DNA of 64,000 bases from Hygrocybe punicea. Its lineage: Eukaryota > Basidiomycota > Agaricomycetes > Agaricales > Hygrophoraceae. Location: contig OY744469.1 of the NCBI GenBank assembly GCA_963556145.1, forward strand, positions 2,631,767-2,695,766. The letters run 5' to 3'. A program made the translations under genes and the position numbers. Positions 22,663-35,479 of this stretch are shown here, in pieces. The stretch's first letter is position 1. Each line of letters starts with the position of its first letter. Under the pieces are notes generated by a model. The model had not been told where the DNA came from, made no database searches, and saw nothing but the letters and a program-made list of their open reading frames with translations.

Positions 22663-25282
22663 ATGTTCAACTCCCCTCGGCCAGCACAACGCTACGTAGC
22701 GGCCTCGAACAGTGGTTTTGGAGGCAGTTTCGTGGATGAAAATCCACTTGCTGCCTCAGCATATGATGGCCTCGATCCTTGGAGTGCGGCTCCCAGCCCA
22801 TCACCGCCACCAGTACACGCGGCCCCTTCAGTGTTCAGCGCCGTCATCGGTAAGCTGGCCTCCATGTAAGAAATGTTGACAATTCGTATCGGTTTGTCTG
22901 GTCAGCGGATGCTACAGTTCCTGCCATATACAACAAGTCTTTCTCCGCAGTTGACCCCACCAACTCGGGAGAGACGTCTGTCAATGCTCTATCGCGTGTT
23001 TTAGGTACTTCTTCTCTTCCGGCTGCTACCATCGACAGAGTGAGCATGGTTGACTATCCCGTTTGCTTAGCATGCTGAAAAACTATATCAGATCGTCAAC
23101 CTGGTCAGTTCTCGACCTCGGGTGTCCAAACTTGAGTTCTTCGTTGCTCTGGCTCTCGTCGCATTAGTTCAGTCCGGCAAGGGTATGTTCGTCAACTTGA
23201 GTGTGTCCTTTGTAGTTCAAGTTCTCCATCCAGACGTCAGTATTGAGCAAGTCGCAGCATTGTCATCACAGAATACTCTCCCCGAGCCTCGTCTAGACCT
23301 TGACTCTTTGCAGCCTTCAGTTTCTACATTCGCAGCTCCAACTCCCAGTTACAGACAGAATAGTGGGCCACCCATCCGTTCTCCAGCTCCAGCATACTCT
23401 TCCGACGATCCCTGGAGCACTGCTCGTTTCAACGCTGGAATACCCAGCAGCTCTGGTTTCGAAGGAAGAGGGATCCTGAATGGCGCACCCTCCAGTCTTT
23501 CTGGTAGTGGAATGCCGAAAGACTGGTGGAAGAAGCAAGAGAAAGTCACCATAAACATTCTGGGACCACAAGGTTTTATTCTGAATCGATACATGGTGTA
23601 CGAGCTAACTACTGAGGTGTGTTTCTTCTTTTGTCCGGAAACTACCAACATCATTTGTCACTCTAATGCGTTGAACAGAGGGGTGGATCTGTTCCTAGAC
23701 GATATTCGGAGTTCGTTTTCTTATGGGAGTGTCTTACGCGGCGATATCCTTTCCGCTTATTTCCCGCACTGCCTCCGAAACGAATAGGGCGTGAGTTGAC
23801 GCATCTCTGGGTGTTATGCTCGCTGACAGCTATTATTACCAAAGCGGATGCGTATTTCTTGGAACAACGAAGGTAGTCTTGATGCCTCATCCGCTCCCCG
23901 TCTTTTCTGACAGCTACTGATCATCGAATGACTTAGGAGAGGACTTGCAAGAGCAATGGGCTTCGTCCTGTATGTTTATCAGTCTGTCATGTTTTGCATT
24001 CCTTTATCAAGCGTTTGTTGTAGAAACCATCCTGTAATCAAGGAAGATGGCTTAATGGCAGTATTTATCGCCGAGCCATCGTTTGAAACTTGGCGGAAAC
24101 ATACTCCGGTGTCTATGGATGAAGAGTCTGCCAGCAAGCGTGTGGACAGGATTGAGGAAATGAGCATACCTAGCGACTTAGAGGACAAACTTGCGTAGGA
24201 ATCGGTTTCCTACCCATCGCTCCAGCCACTAATGGGAATTGAACCAGGATTGTTCGTGGAAAATTAAATCCTCTCATTGAACAATGGCAACGGATCTGCA
24301 TCTTAGCCGAGCGCGTTATGAAGAGACGAGAAGCTTCAGCGGTATGGTTCCCTCCAGCATACCGGAGCATCTACTTCCCGACTCACTTCCCATTTACCCT
24401 TTATTCGTCTCCTCCGCCGTCGATGACGCCAATTACTCCGGCCCAATCTTTATTGTCGGAACCGTCATCGTTTCCTCATGCGGATTTTGGTGCCGCATTT
24501 CCCGGTGAACAGGGAGACTTGTCGAGACTAACAAACACACTACGAGCTGTAATCGAGGCGAACGAGCATCCATGGCGAGGGGATGATTGTGAATTATCCA
24601 ATGGCGTGCGGCAAGGCCTGGGTAATGTCGCAGTGCACGTGCAGAGATATTCCGATCTGTCGGAGCAGCGGGTGTGTCAATACTTGTTTACAGATTGCTT
24701 CGGCGTTTAACTGCTGCTACAGACGCGTACATTGCTGGACACCACCCTTGAGGCTTTGAAGGCGAGTGCGCGAGTGCCTGCAGAATCTACTACTTCGTCT
24801 CTTACGTCTTCAACTGCGTTCTTTAGAGCCAACGAGATCTATACATCGCCATGCGTGACTTGTTTATTCGCCACGACCGGCTTTCGTTCGATCAGGTTGA
24901 TCGGTTGAAAAAAAGAGTCGAGACCAACTCATTGAAGCTGGAGGGAATCAAGGCCGTGCAGAAGGATGGATGGCAAGAAGAGGTAGATCGGTTTATTGCC
25001 ATGATCGAGAAGGATCAAGCAACTATTGCTTCCCAGCTGAATAGACGAGTGTTCATTCGATCATGGTGGGTGGCGAACAACAATCCTTCCCTCTATTTCT
25101 CATGTCTATCTTTGTTTATCAGCCTGTGGCATGAGCTGCGTGTTGTGTTGCATAATCGCGAGAACGCACTGCTGACGTTGGCGGTGCAGACTTTTGCTCG
25201 TGAAGAACAAGATTATGCAGAGAACATCGCGAACAATTGGGTGTCACTTGTGGAAGCTGTGGAGAGCATGCCATTCGAGTGA
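22663..25282 (+). CDS. MVP1: Sorting nexin Mvp1-like (PX-BAR)
   Basis: Mvp1/SNX8-type proteins bind PI3P on endosomes and drive retrograde sorting. I read 12 exons: 22663-22849, 22906-23039, 23092-23182, 23234-23616, 23679-23790, 23845-23872, 23937-23969, 24024-24194, 24248-24671, 24723-24761, 24827-25065 and 25123-25282. The tenth intron uses a GC-AG boundary. The N-terminal third is disordered (DPWSAAPSPSPPP), with a short segment like the region before PX in Mvp1. The PX domain covers VTINILGPQG, VPRRYSEFVFLWECL and FPALPPKRIG, with Arg-Arg-Tyr for phosphoinositide binding. A long helical BAR-like region follows (FIRHDRLSFDQVDRLKKRVE), ending at NNWVSLVEAVESM. It starts 186 bp after PMT4 and ends 181 bp before VPS5. 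Confidence 0.85.
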
Positions 25283-25463
25283 ACGACGATGGACGTTTAG
25301 TTTTTTTGGATAATGATCTCCACAATGTAACGACATTACTCTGTCTATGCCATTTCAGTTGGAACCCGTGATGCTTGTAGTACAACCGTTCATACTAGAC
25401 TTCGACGCTCCCGAGCTAGTTGCCCATCTCATACAATTTCATCCCACAACAATTACACTTTAA

Positions 25464-27881
25464 ATGGATGGTTTTGACGACTTGCTTGCGCCTTCTCGGC
25501 GTGCTTTGGAGGCAAACCCATTTGAGGATCCGTTCGCAAAACGTTCAAACTCACCAGATCCTTGGTCCAGCTTCAATCAGCCGCTCGAGCCTGGATCCTC
25601 TGTTACCTATTCTAATGATGCCTACCAGTCAGTTCGCGAGCAAGGTGGAAGCACTACCCCGACCGAATTCTTCGTCACTGCTGAGCGAGACGAACCTACG
25701 GAGACCCTGGGCGGTGACAGATCCGACCCAGATTTGAGGGCAATCGACGAGGACGACGAACCCCTTGCTATTTCTTCTTCTCATCGGTCTCCGGGTTTCA
25801 TCCAGAGTATTCCTTCCAAGTTTTCTGAGGTGGAGACCATTCGGCCAGCAATACCAGAAGGATTAGAACCCTCAATTGCTGCCCTTTCGATACGTGAAAC
25901 CGTTTCACTACCTCCTCCCGTCAGTTCTACCCAGCATAATCATGCTTCCACCAGTCCGTCAGTCCTCACTTTTTCATCCACATCTTCATTTGCGTCGCCG
26001 TCATCACCGCTAACGACTGCAACTTTTAAACGTTCATTTGCAAGCCTTGCACTTGGAGGAGAGGCGGTTGGCGGTTGGCAGGGTGCCCAAAGCCCATTAT
26101 ACAACGACGGTCCGCATATTTCGGGACTTAGTGCAGATGATAGTGATGACGATAAGCCACTCCGAAGACCCGCAGAACCTACGGCGTCTTCTCCCGTCAG
26201 TTCAATCTGCATACAATGTAACTATGCCCCATCTCACTGAGCTTTCAGACAACGACGGGACCTGTTACTTTTCCACGACAAACTGAAACTGGACTTCAAC
26301 CTACCTTTGTCATCTCCGTTGAAGATCCACAAAAAGTAGGGGATCCCATCCGTTCTTTTACAATGTATACCGTACACACCCGAGTCAGTATCCTGCCCTC
26401 TATTAATTGCCTCTCCTACCCACGTTTTTCTCCTAGACGACATCACCCCTTTTCCAAAAGTCCACTTTCTCGGTTCTTCGGCGTTACTCTGACTTTCTAT
26501 GGCTCTACGAGACTCTATCTGTTAATAATCCCGGTGTTGTCGTGCCACCTGTGCCAGAGAAGAATCCCTTCGGTCGTTTCGACGACAATTTCGTGAGACA
26601 GCGTCGATTTGCACTTGAAAAGTGTATACGCAAGATTGCAAACCATCCTGTACTAGGCAAAGATGCGGATCTAAAATTGTTTCTCGAGAGCGATTCTTTT
26701 GCCTTGGATGTCAGTCGATTGTGTTCCTACTATCGGTAATTGTTCAATTCGTCATCAGATCAAACACCGGAAAGCGGAAATCGCTCATGAGCGTGGAGGC
26801 CTCATGGCATCTCTTGGTCAAACAATTGCTGGGCCCCGATTTTATGAAACAGATGAGGTACGCCTTTCGTTGTTACACTAAAGCCTTTAGTCGCTGATGA
26901 TGGGGGTGTAGTGGTTTGACAGGCAGAAGGGGTATCTTGATAGTCTGGAGTCCCAACTTCGTGGACTAGTGAAAGCCATCGAACTCGTTGCGAAGCAACG
27001 TGCAGGTTCGTTATTTGTGGTGAACGCTGTAAATATATGTCGTACTCACCTCTGCCTTATTTCCAGAGGTTGCGGTTGCTACAGGCGAGTTTTCGCAGAC
27101 AGTTAGTGATCTATCATCTTCAGATGTGGGGAAGCAGTTGTCGGTTTCCTTTTCTGGTCTGGCCGATGTCCAGCGAACTGCGCAGGAACTTCATCATACA
27201 CAATCAGAACAGGATATGGCCACAGTCATGAGTACAGGTATAGTATTACTAATTCGAAGCTCGGGGACGCTGATAAGAGTATCGCAGTTGATGAATATGC
27301 GAGACTCATCAATTCGGTTCGGGTATGTGAGATTATGTGTTTAGAACGACAACGTTCATGTTCAACACTGTTACAAGCTCGCTTTTAGCTCTCGTGTCCG
27401 TATATACCACGCGTGGCAGACCGCAGACAGTGAAGTTCGGCGTGTGAAGCAGACGCACGAGAAAAACCGCTCACAAGGTCGAATACCTCCGGAACGGCTG
27501 GGTTTCTCGCTCTCTCAAATTGCGGAGGTAATACATTTTCGTTGTCAGCTCTATGACTATCTTGATAGTTATTCTTTCGTTAGGCTGAACGGCGAGCACT
27601 AGAGGCAAAACACGAATTTGACCAAGTGTCGAAGTTAGTTAAATCCGAGGTTGCCCGATTTGAGCGTGAACGTATCGAAGATTTCAAAGATTCTCTACGA
27701 CAGTTCTTGGGGGGGATGATTGCGAGACAGAAGCAAGTGCGTGCTCTCAACCCTCATAACTCGTCCGTCGGTCTTATTCTTGACACAGCTGATCGGTGCA
27801 TGGGAGAGCTATCAACGGGTGCTGCTGAAAAGAGTGGACGGGGGTGGACCACAGAGTGTTGCTAGAGCTGGATCACCTTGA
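25464..27881 (+). CDS. VPS5: Retromer sorting nexin Vps5-like (PX-BAR)
   Basis: Vps5/SNX1-type proteins form the membrane-bending half of retromer on endosomes. I read 10 exons: 25464-26195, 26249-26383, 26437-26709, 26759-26857, 26912-27005, 27067-27237, 27288-27322, 27378-27527, 27584-27736 and 27789-27881. A long acidic, Ser-rich N-terminus (LSADDSDDDKPL) precedes the PX domain: FVISVEDPQKVGDPIRSFTM, FSVLRRYSDFLWLYETL and VVVPPVPEKNPFGRF, with the Arg-Arg-Tyr phosphoinositide site. The C-terminal half is a BAR domain of three long helices (WFDRQKGYLDSLESQLRGLV, RVRIYHAWQTADSEVRRVKQ, IAEAERRALEAKHEFDQV) ending LIGAWESYQRVLLKRVD. It converges on MPE1 with about 110 bp between stop codons. 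Confidence 0.9.
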
Positions 27882-27990
27882 TTAGTTGTAATGAAAGAAC
27901 TAATGCAAAGCTTTATATCATTACTGAATGTGTGAAGGATATACATGTTTGAGTAATGCGAATGAATATATATATGTCCCGTGGCCTTCT

Positions 27991-30099
27991 TCATTCCCAG
28001 TATCTTGGCATTTTGTCCTGCTCGCCTGCGATCTCTAAGAAATCCGAAGGACGCCCCCGCTTAAGGTTCCTGCGACGGTTGTTGAGCGGCAATCGCTGAT
28101 AAGCCGACTCCTGTCCTGCAGGCTGGTGATTTGAGAATGCGTTAGTCCATGTGCGGAAGTCAGGTTTCTGATAACCCTGCATGTTGTACGTTCCAGCCCC
28201 ACTCGCTTGTTGTTGTTGTTGCTGCTGTTGCTGCTGCTGTTGCTGTTGCTGGAGACTTGAGGCAGCAGCAAGTGCGGCAGCCACGGTCTGGGCCTGCTGC
28301 AGTTGGATCTGCAGCTGTTGGTGCTGGATTTCCGTTGCGTGTCGGACCTGATTTGGAAGAGTGGGATTTTGGAGCATCACTGAAATTTGGGCAACCTGTG
28401 CTTGGAGTTGAGGGATGCTGTTGACCACCATCTGGGACATATCCATGCTTGCACCAGGCTGCTGATCGGAATAAAAGTCCTGTTCTTGATTAGATGCCTC
28501 TTGAGCTGCCAAAGACTTCGAAAGGTTAGATGAAAGCAGAGTTTGTGACGTCTTCAAGAGACGTACGTGGCCATTTGCCGAAGACACAACATCAGATTTC
28601 GCATTATTTTCCTCTTCGCCTTCTTTTTTACTGTCCTCAACCGCTCCGTCGATGTAGTCGGCAACTTTTGTGCGCATAGGCTTGTCTACGATGAGCTTAT
28701 CCAAGGAGGGAATCTTCTTTCCACAATTGGGACACAGGAAATCTCGCTCAAGTAGGTGAGTTTGAATACACTCCTCGCAATAGTGTGCACCACAACACGG
28801 TGTCTTGACGGTGTCACGGAACAGTTTATTGTCTATAGGGCAAACCAAAGACATATCCGTTGGCGTGCGCTCACGAATTTCGGCTGCCGTGAGCCCTTTC
28901 GGTCGCAAGACTTGCTTTTGCCACGATGCTCTGGATAAACGCCACATCAGCCAATGGGTCGCAGTACCATTTGAATCAAAGAAAAGGACGCACAAATCTG
29001 GTTGGGCTACAACGTAACCGCCTTCTGGGGTGACCATTACACCTTGCCCAAGCTGGTCGCCGTTTGGATTATCAACAGCCTTCAGCATGCTGCGTGGAAT
29101 ACCAGTCGTACGCTTGATGCGAGGCCGGTTGTCAAATTCACGATCGTTATTTGTTGGACAATCGTGTATCCAATGACCTTGCACGGTTGTCAAAAGGGTT
29201 TACTCAAAAGTGATTTGAATGAATCACAGCGAACCTTTCTGGCCACAACGGTAGCATACATAATTTGGAGGTAGCGGTCGGTCAGGTTGATGCTGGTGTT
29301 GTTGATGAAGCGCATGCGGTTTTCCACCACGAGAAAATGCGGTGCCACGGGGGTTATTGTAGATGCGCACAGCACTGTTCAATCCGACATAGTCATGAGG
29401 AAGGGGGGGAGAACAAATCGCGTTCATGAGACATCAATCTACTACATGAGATAAAAAAACCGCGTAAGCGCGACACCGACTGAGTCATCTTTTCTTGAGT
29501 TTCCTCCCAGTTTGCGGTTTGAGCCTGAAACATGGCAGCCATAGCAGCTGCCTCATCAGCATTGCTTGTGGCAGGCTTAATATTAGTCGCAGCCGTTTGC
29601 TAAGTAATGTTAGTACGTCACAGGTATTGCGGATTCTTGAGAGATTGGACACGTACAACCAGGGGCTTAGTTATGGAAGAAGGTTCCTCCTTTGTATTGA
29701 AGCGTTTGGACATTGCACCTTTGTGCCAAGTTGTATTGTTGCTGCTGACTGCGATAGGACCACTAGTACCAGCGATATACATCGCAGCTTTACCCTTGCC
29801 AGGACGAGATGAGGGAAGACGTCTGACAATGACAGAAGAAGACCGCGGTATGATTTGAGAATCATCCTTGTATTCTGCACATGAAGTAGACCTGAAAAGA
29901 CGCCAAAACATTATGAAACCCACTCACCTTGCCCAGAAGAACTATCGGACACAAATAAATCGAAGTCGTTTGCCTTACCCAGGTTGTTGGCGAGTATGAT
30001 CTCTTTCTTGAGGTCGAACACAGATATGCCAGTACCATCAAAAGTCACCCGGGACTCATCCTTTTGGGATTTGAATTTGTAAAAAACAGATGAAGCCAT
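27991..30099 (-). CDS. MPE1: Cleavage/polyadenylation factor Mpe1-like (DWNN, zinc knuckle, RING/U-box)
   Basis: Mpe1/RBBP6-type proteins act in pre-mRNA 3'-end processing. The DWNN domain comes first (MASSVFYKFKSQKDESRVTF; exon 30099-29928). Exons at 29874-29657 and 29599-29477 follow, then the zinc knuckle CYRCGQKG (to 29235) continuing as HWIHDCPTNN from 29177. The RING/U-box is CPIDNKLFRDTVKTPCCGAHYCEECIQ (split by Cys pairs), then FLCPNCGKKIPSLDKL. The C-terminus is Gln-rich, with a CAG/CAA-coded run of about 15 Gln near 28201-28250. A 63-nt intron (about 28993-28931) is a multiple of three and has no stop, so it can also be read through. The junction between 29477 and 29427 is uncertain. 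Confidence 0.85.
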
Positions 30100-30334
30100 A
30101 TAGCTAAGGTGACAAGTTGGGGCGAATGTGTGCCTTTGTACTTGTTTGTACGCCAGCCATGTCGGAAAAATCGTAAAATTACACTGGTGTTCGATTGGTC
30201 ATCCCAAATCAGCCATGTGACCTGAGAGGCTGAGGCGGGCCAGATCCAGCCATGCTGCCATACAAAAAAGGCAGCGTCTGTCCGATATCCAGGGTTTGCC
30301 ACACGGCATCGACGTGAAAGTTCTATGTAGATTT

Positions 30335-32440
30335 CACCTCAGGAGTTCCAACATTTAGTTGGGGTCTAAAGTGGTTTCTAAAGTGAGCGGAAAAATATAA
30401 TTTTTAGATTTACATTTAGGCCTAGCCTAAATATTGAATTTAAGTCACAAATAAATGTACATCTAAAGTATTTATTTAGTTTCATCTTTAGACTAGTTTT
30501 ACAATTAAAATGATGACCTGTTCTAAATTGTGGAAGGAAAACAGAATTTCGCTACAAGTTTACTCAAATTTGCTAGTCTAAATTTAGGTATCATCCAAAG
30601 GCAGGCCAAAATTTAAACTTTCAGTGTGACTAAAATAATGGATTTAATAGTTATCAAAAAAAAAAATTTCGGCGGTTATCACACCTGTGACTCCCGACTC
30701 TTCCCACGTCTTAGAGGTGGTGACACACCCTATTACCCCTTCTAATTAGAGGTATATTTTCTGCCGCAGGGCCTCCTTCAATAAACCTGCAATAGCTAAG
30801 GGACTTGAAAATATTGGTAGTGTAGTTACTAATGTCCTATATACAGTAATAACCCATTCCGGAACGTCAGGAACAAGGGCGCTGATGGGCTCGGACTTTC
30901 CCGTCACCGTTGCTACGGGCCCGCCAATCACTACCGAGTCACGCGCGCTCGTCGTCGTCGACAGCGAGCACGATTTATTCACAATCTCGCCGTCTTTTCA
31001 AGCAGTTTTTTTGACATATCATAGATATATTGTTGTACATACTGTATACAGACTAATATACATGAAAATATGCGAAATAAAAGAGAAATAAAAGAAATAA
31101 AAAATGATCATACCTGGGGTGCCGCCGCCGAACTGGTGGGTACCCACCTTCGCAGAGGCGTCGCCGTTGGTCTACCATCAATGGGGGATGGTGCTGGAGG
31201 GTGGGTAAGGGGAGGGATGGACGCTGGCGGCGGGGAAGGGCGCTTGGAGTGGGGGGTGGCAATGGGTGGCGAGGAAGGGGCTGGGAAGGCGAGGTGGATG
31301 GAGGAAATAGAGAGGGGATGGATGGGAGAGGGTTCCCAGCCCCGAACGAGAGGCGGGAAGGGGTAAGTACGTGGAGAAAAAGCAGGAGGGAGGTGGGTAC
31401 TTACCTACACCCTCGGGGCCCCCCACGGCCCTCCCCATATTCCACCATGAATAAAGCAAATGGGGATGTCATCTCAGACATCCCCAGCACCTCCTTCGTC
31501 GTTGTTGCCATCCAGATCGGCCCCGTTGTCAAGTCGCGCGAAGATGGCGGCAATGGCGGTGGCAATGGCGATATCTCAACGACGATGACGCCGTTGGCCA
31601 CGCCATCGCCGTGGGCGACCCTCTACATGTTCTTCATCACCTTCGTTGTTACGCGCCAGGTCCGCCGCCGCTGGTTTCGAAGATCAAGGCCGGTGGTTGA
31701 AAAACCCGGGCGCGCTTCTGCGCGGCTTTGAGGACGTCCGGGGTGGCGTTCTCGGTGCGAACCGTCGCCGTCGTCCTGGTTGTCCTTGTTTCCATCGTTG
31801 TTGAGGGGGTGGGGAGTGGGAGTGTGGCGAAATGAGGGGGGTGATGATGGTGAAAGGCTGAAAGCCATGTGATCAGACACCTGCCTTTAACTACCACAGC
31901 TCGTCTACCAATTCGCCTCTCGCCTCACTCCCACTCCCCACCCCCTCAACAATGATGGAAACAAGGACAACCAGGACGACGGCGACGGTTCGCACCGAGA
32001 ATGCCACCCCGGACGTCCTCAAAGCCGCGCAGGAGCGCGCCCGAGGTTTTCAACCACCAGCCTTGATCTTCGAAACCAGCGGTGGCGGACCGGGCACGTA
32101 ACAACGAAGGCGATGAAGAACATGTAGAGGGTCGCCCACGGCGATGGCGTGGTCAACGGCGTCATCGTCGATATATGTTTAGATATTTGTGTCCATGTAA
32201 ATGCACCAATAAAATTAGAAAATACTTTTTTGAGTAGGAGAGAATATCATGACCACTCCTTGAAACACCAGTATTTTGATCATAAAATAATCAAATCTGA
32301 ATGGTTTTCTTTGAAAATTGGTATCTGTAGTCTCTAAATACATCTAAATATTTCTATCTATTCAGAATTTTGTTCAATGGATGCACTTGCCCAGAAAATT
32401 TGATTTCAAGTCAAGTGTTTCAAGGAGCCATTGATTACTG
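30335..32440 (+). repeat. Interspersed repeat F, copy 2, containing a large palindrome
   Basis: It matches copy 1 from AACATTTAGTTGGGG through the AT-rich part and the conserved 68-codon frame (here 30885-31091) to GGCAATGGCGATATC at about 31575. The match resumes near 32415 with TGTTTCAAGGAGCC. The G-rich block of copy 1 is absent. The palindrome at 31578-32172 is present only here. The short stretch 30100-30334 upstream of MPE1 holds the presumed MPE1 promoter and nothing else I can name. Confidence 0.65.
31578..32172. repeat. Near-perfect palindrome with ~260-bp arms
   Basis: The left arm runs from CAACGACGATGACGCCGTTG through ATGTTCTTCATCACCTTCGT to GGGGGTGGGGAGTGGGAG. It returns inverted from CTCCCACTCCCCACCCCC to CGGCGTCATCGTCG. 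The arms surround about 70 bp of loop that includes CATGTGATCAGACACCTGCC. Point differences between arms are few, which suggests recent origin or gene conversion between arms. The ORFs on both strands mirror each other and are not called as genes. Confidence 0.8.
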
Positions 32441-32777
32441 TACTTTGTGACTGATGTCATGTGATGAAAATTGTCATGCTTGGCAGTTTAATTGAGTCTA
32501 ATCACACCGGTCACTTTTGAGATGTATGGAAAGGGGATAGGAAACGCGACCGCGCCCTGAAACAGCAACATGGTCCAAGAACGTAGTGATTCTTTTTGGT
32601 TTTTGTTTTACAATTAGAAGGCTAAGAAGAGGGAGTGGTGGGAGGGAAAAAAGGGGGTCCAGGATACTGTGATGCCCAAAAGGAGAAGGTGGATGGGACT
32701 TCATGTAAAGAAAAAGCAAAAAGAAAAAAGGGGGAGGAGAAGAAAGATTAGAGGGAAGTGTGAGGCGCGAGATGTGC
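32441..32777. other. Intergenic stretch, purine-rich, no gene seen
   Basis: It starts with GTCATGTGATGAAAATTGTC, also present in diverged form near 3738 (GTCATGTGAAGAAAATTGTC). It then becomes a purine-rich run (AAAAAGGGGGAGGAG). No coding or structured feature is supported. Confidence 0.4.
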
Positions 32778-33365
32778 TGTAGAGGCTCTGGATTGTGTGG
32801 ATCCATATCCCCTTCATATCTGACACCATTCCCGTCCATTCCTATTCCTGTATCATCGATTCCGCCCGATTCCGGTCTTTTCTATCGATTCCACTCCAGA
32901 TACCACCTCCAGAATTGTTCCTGCTGGTGATGCAATGTCCCTAACGACCCGGAATCAGTACGTATATAATTGTATATCATGTATCTTTGTTTCCCGTCTC
33001 CTAGTACATAGCACTCCTCCTATCCTCCTCTCCACTCGCCCCCTATCACTTACAGCCTTCGCTTGTAGCACATAGTTACCATAGCACAGGATCCCTCACA
33101 GTAGTATAAAAGTAGCACATTTATACTACAAAAACATATAGAAATACAGATACCCAGACATGCATATAGAAACCTCTTATTGTCCTGTCTCATTTATACT
33201 TGCCTTCGTCCTTTCCCCCACACTCTCCCTCTGATTCCAGAACACTTGGATTTGGGTTGGATTGACTAGACCTCTCTAAAGAAACTGATTCCTCTGATCA
33301 CTTTCTAGCTGATCACCCTTTCCGTAGATTCCTCATCCAGGTCTACAACAGAACTCGCCATCACA
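32778..33365 (+). repeat. LTR-like repeat E, copy 2 (full length, 588 bp)
   Basis: It runs from TGTAGAGGCTC to GCCATCACA. Landmarks are a GGAATCAGTACGTATAT segment, a TATA-like AGTATAAAAGTAGCAC near 33106, and a 3' part with TTGGGTTGGATTGACTAGAC and GTCTACAACAGAACTCGCC. It lies directly upstream of the LINE. The flanks GTGC and ACTG do not form a target duplication, so it may be the LINE's control region or an LTR whose partner is lost. Confidence 0.7.
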
Positions 33366-35479
33366 ACTGGAGCCCGGATGGTTCTTGTTCCATAACCGCG
33401 TGGCACCCCCACAGGGACCCCAAAAAAGGAGCTCCTCGTAGACTGGGCTATAGGCCTATTTCCACACATACTAACCCCCCTTATCACCCAAAAACCTCTC
33501 CAAGTCACACATAAAACCAATACCACAAAATGAATATGAACTTGCGGCAATGGGCAACCTCCAACAAGGGTCCCAAAAGCAAACGCATCAGGCAGATCCA
33601 AGCCACAACCTCGACCCCACCCGAAACAAGAGCCTCACGACTCACCGCTAGTTGACAGGCAGAAACTGACCTAGAACAAGAGTTGGAACCGGAATCGGCA
33701 CAGCAGGCACTATACTTCCTCATAGCTAAGTCCCTCCTACCCCCCAACCCAGATCTCGACATTCCTGCCCTCTCTGGTATACTAACACAGATACTCACCA
33801 CGGACGACAACAACAATATGATCGTCTCCGTTGCCAACATTGTACGATCTGTAGCAATCCTACTCAACTCGCTAGACTTCAGCACCAAAATTAATACCCT
33901 GGCTGATGCAGTCGCTAACGAACTCAAACAGCAAACCAACACAATCCAAGAGAACATAGACCATGCAATCAAGCCCATCATCGAAAGCATCTCTACCCGA
34001 TTAGCGGAGCGCATAGAAACTATCTTCTCAAACACCAATACCCAACTCCAGCAGACGGCGGCACACCTAGCCAAAACCTCCACCACCTTCAAAACCACAA
34101 CCTCCTCGTACAAAGATGCAGTGCTCAACCAAAACACAAGACCCTCCACCACTGACACCAGAGACCCCCGTATCACGGCAAAGAAACAGTTACGCACCCG
34201 CCAACTACTCCTCGACGTCACGGACTCCCCAGAAACAAAGAAAGCACTAGACCTTAGTCTAACGAGAATCACTGAAAAAGCCAACTCGGCGCTCAAAGCC
34301 ACCAACCCCCCACCAACCTCCAAATTCCTAGGAGTAATGAGACTACGCAACGGAGGCATACTACTAGAGGCTAACACGGTTATGACTACCCAATGGATCC
34401 GCGATGATGAAGCACGTCTGACCACCTTCCTAAAAGAGTTCGGTCACGGAGCAGCCATCAAACGCCGTACCTACCCCGCCGTCGCCTACTTTATCCCACT
34501 CTCCTTCGACCCAGACTCAGCCACCCACATCAGAGAAATCGAAGAGGTCAACGACCTCCCAGCAAATTCTATCGCGCGAGCCAACTGGATTAAACCCAAG
34601 GACTGCCGCTCGCCCAACCAAACCTGCGGCCATGCGATCTTCTCATTCAGCAACCCCGAGACCGCCAATCAGATCCTCGCCAAGGGTATATGCCACAAAA
34701 GGATAAACACCAGCAAATGCAAGAAGGAACCCATACATTGCTTATGCTGCCACCAATGGAATCATACCGCAGCCCACTGCCTGGCAGACAATGACATATG
34801 CGGAACATGTGGCGGCCAGCACAGAACCCCATCGTGCAACAACCCCAACCAGCCTTTCTGCACCCCCTGCAGATGACACGGGCACACCAGCTGGGACCGC
34901 AACTGCCCCACTTTCACCCAGAAGTGTAAAGACGTAGATACACGCAACCCCGAGAATCTACTCCCCTACTACCCCACAGCAGAACCCTGGACTCAGTCCC
35001 AATACCCAGGTAGAGACGCAACTCACACCCACACCGACAGTCATCACCCCTCACACCACCAACCCGAGACGACAGAGAGACAACGATCCCCGTACCCACT
35101 CCCGCCACTCTCTCCCACATCTTGGCGTTACTCCCCACCTCGTTCAATATTTGACCAACCTATACCCCTACCTCCCCGCAATCAATCGTCAGCCAACAGA
35201 CAATCAAGGCAAACTACCATATCGTTCGAAAAACAAACCCCCCGCCACACCGTCCGCATCCCAACGCCCACTGGTTGGGGCGACGAGCCTCCGCCACCCA
35301 TCACCTCTAAGGTTTAACATGGGTAACCCGGGGGTCTAAAAAGCCCAACCTGGACCCGGACCGGTCAAACCCGGTCTAAAACGGGTTCAGGTAACGGTGA
35401 TGACAGGTTTAATGCCCGGGTTGGCCGGGTTCATTCATTCGGGGGGGGGGGGTTCACAAAAACAAAAACAAAAAGTAAT

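Noticed and set aside
24342..24530. An intron in MVP1 after KRREASA
   Set aside because: A GTATGG donor is present, but the frame reads through with plausible protein and no matching acceptor at normal intron length was clear.
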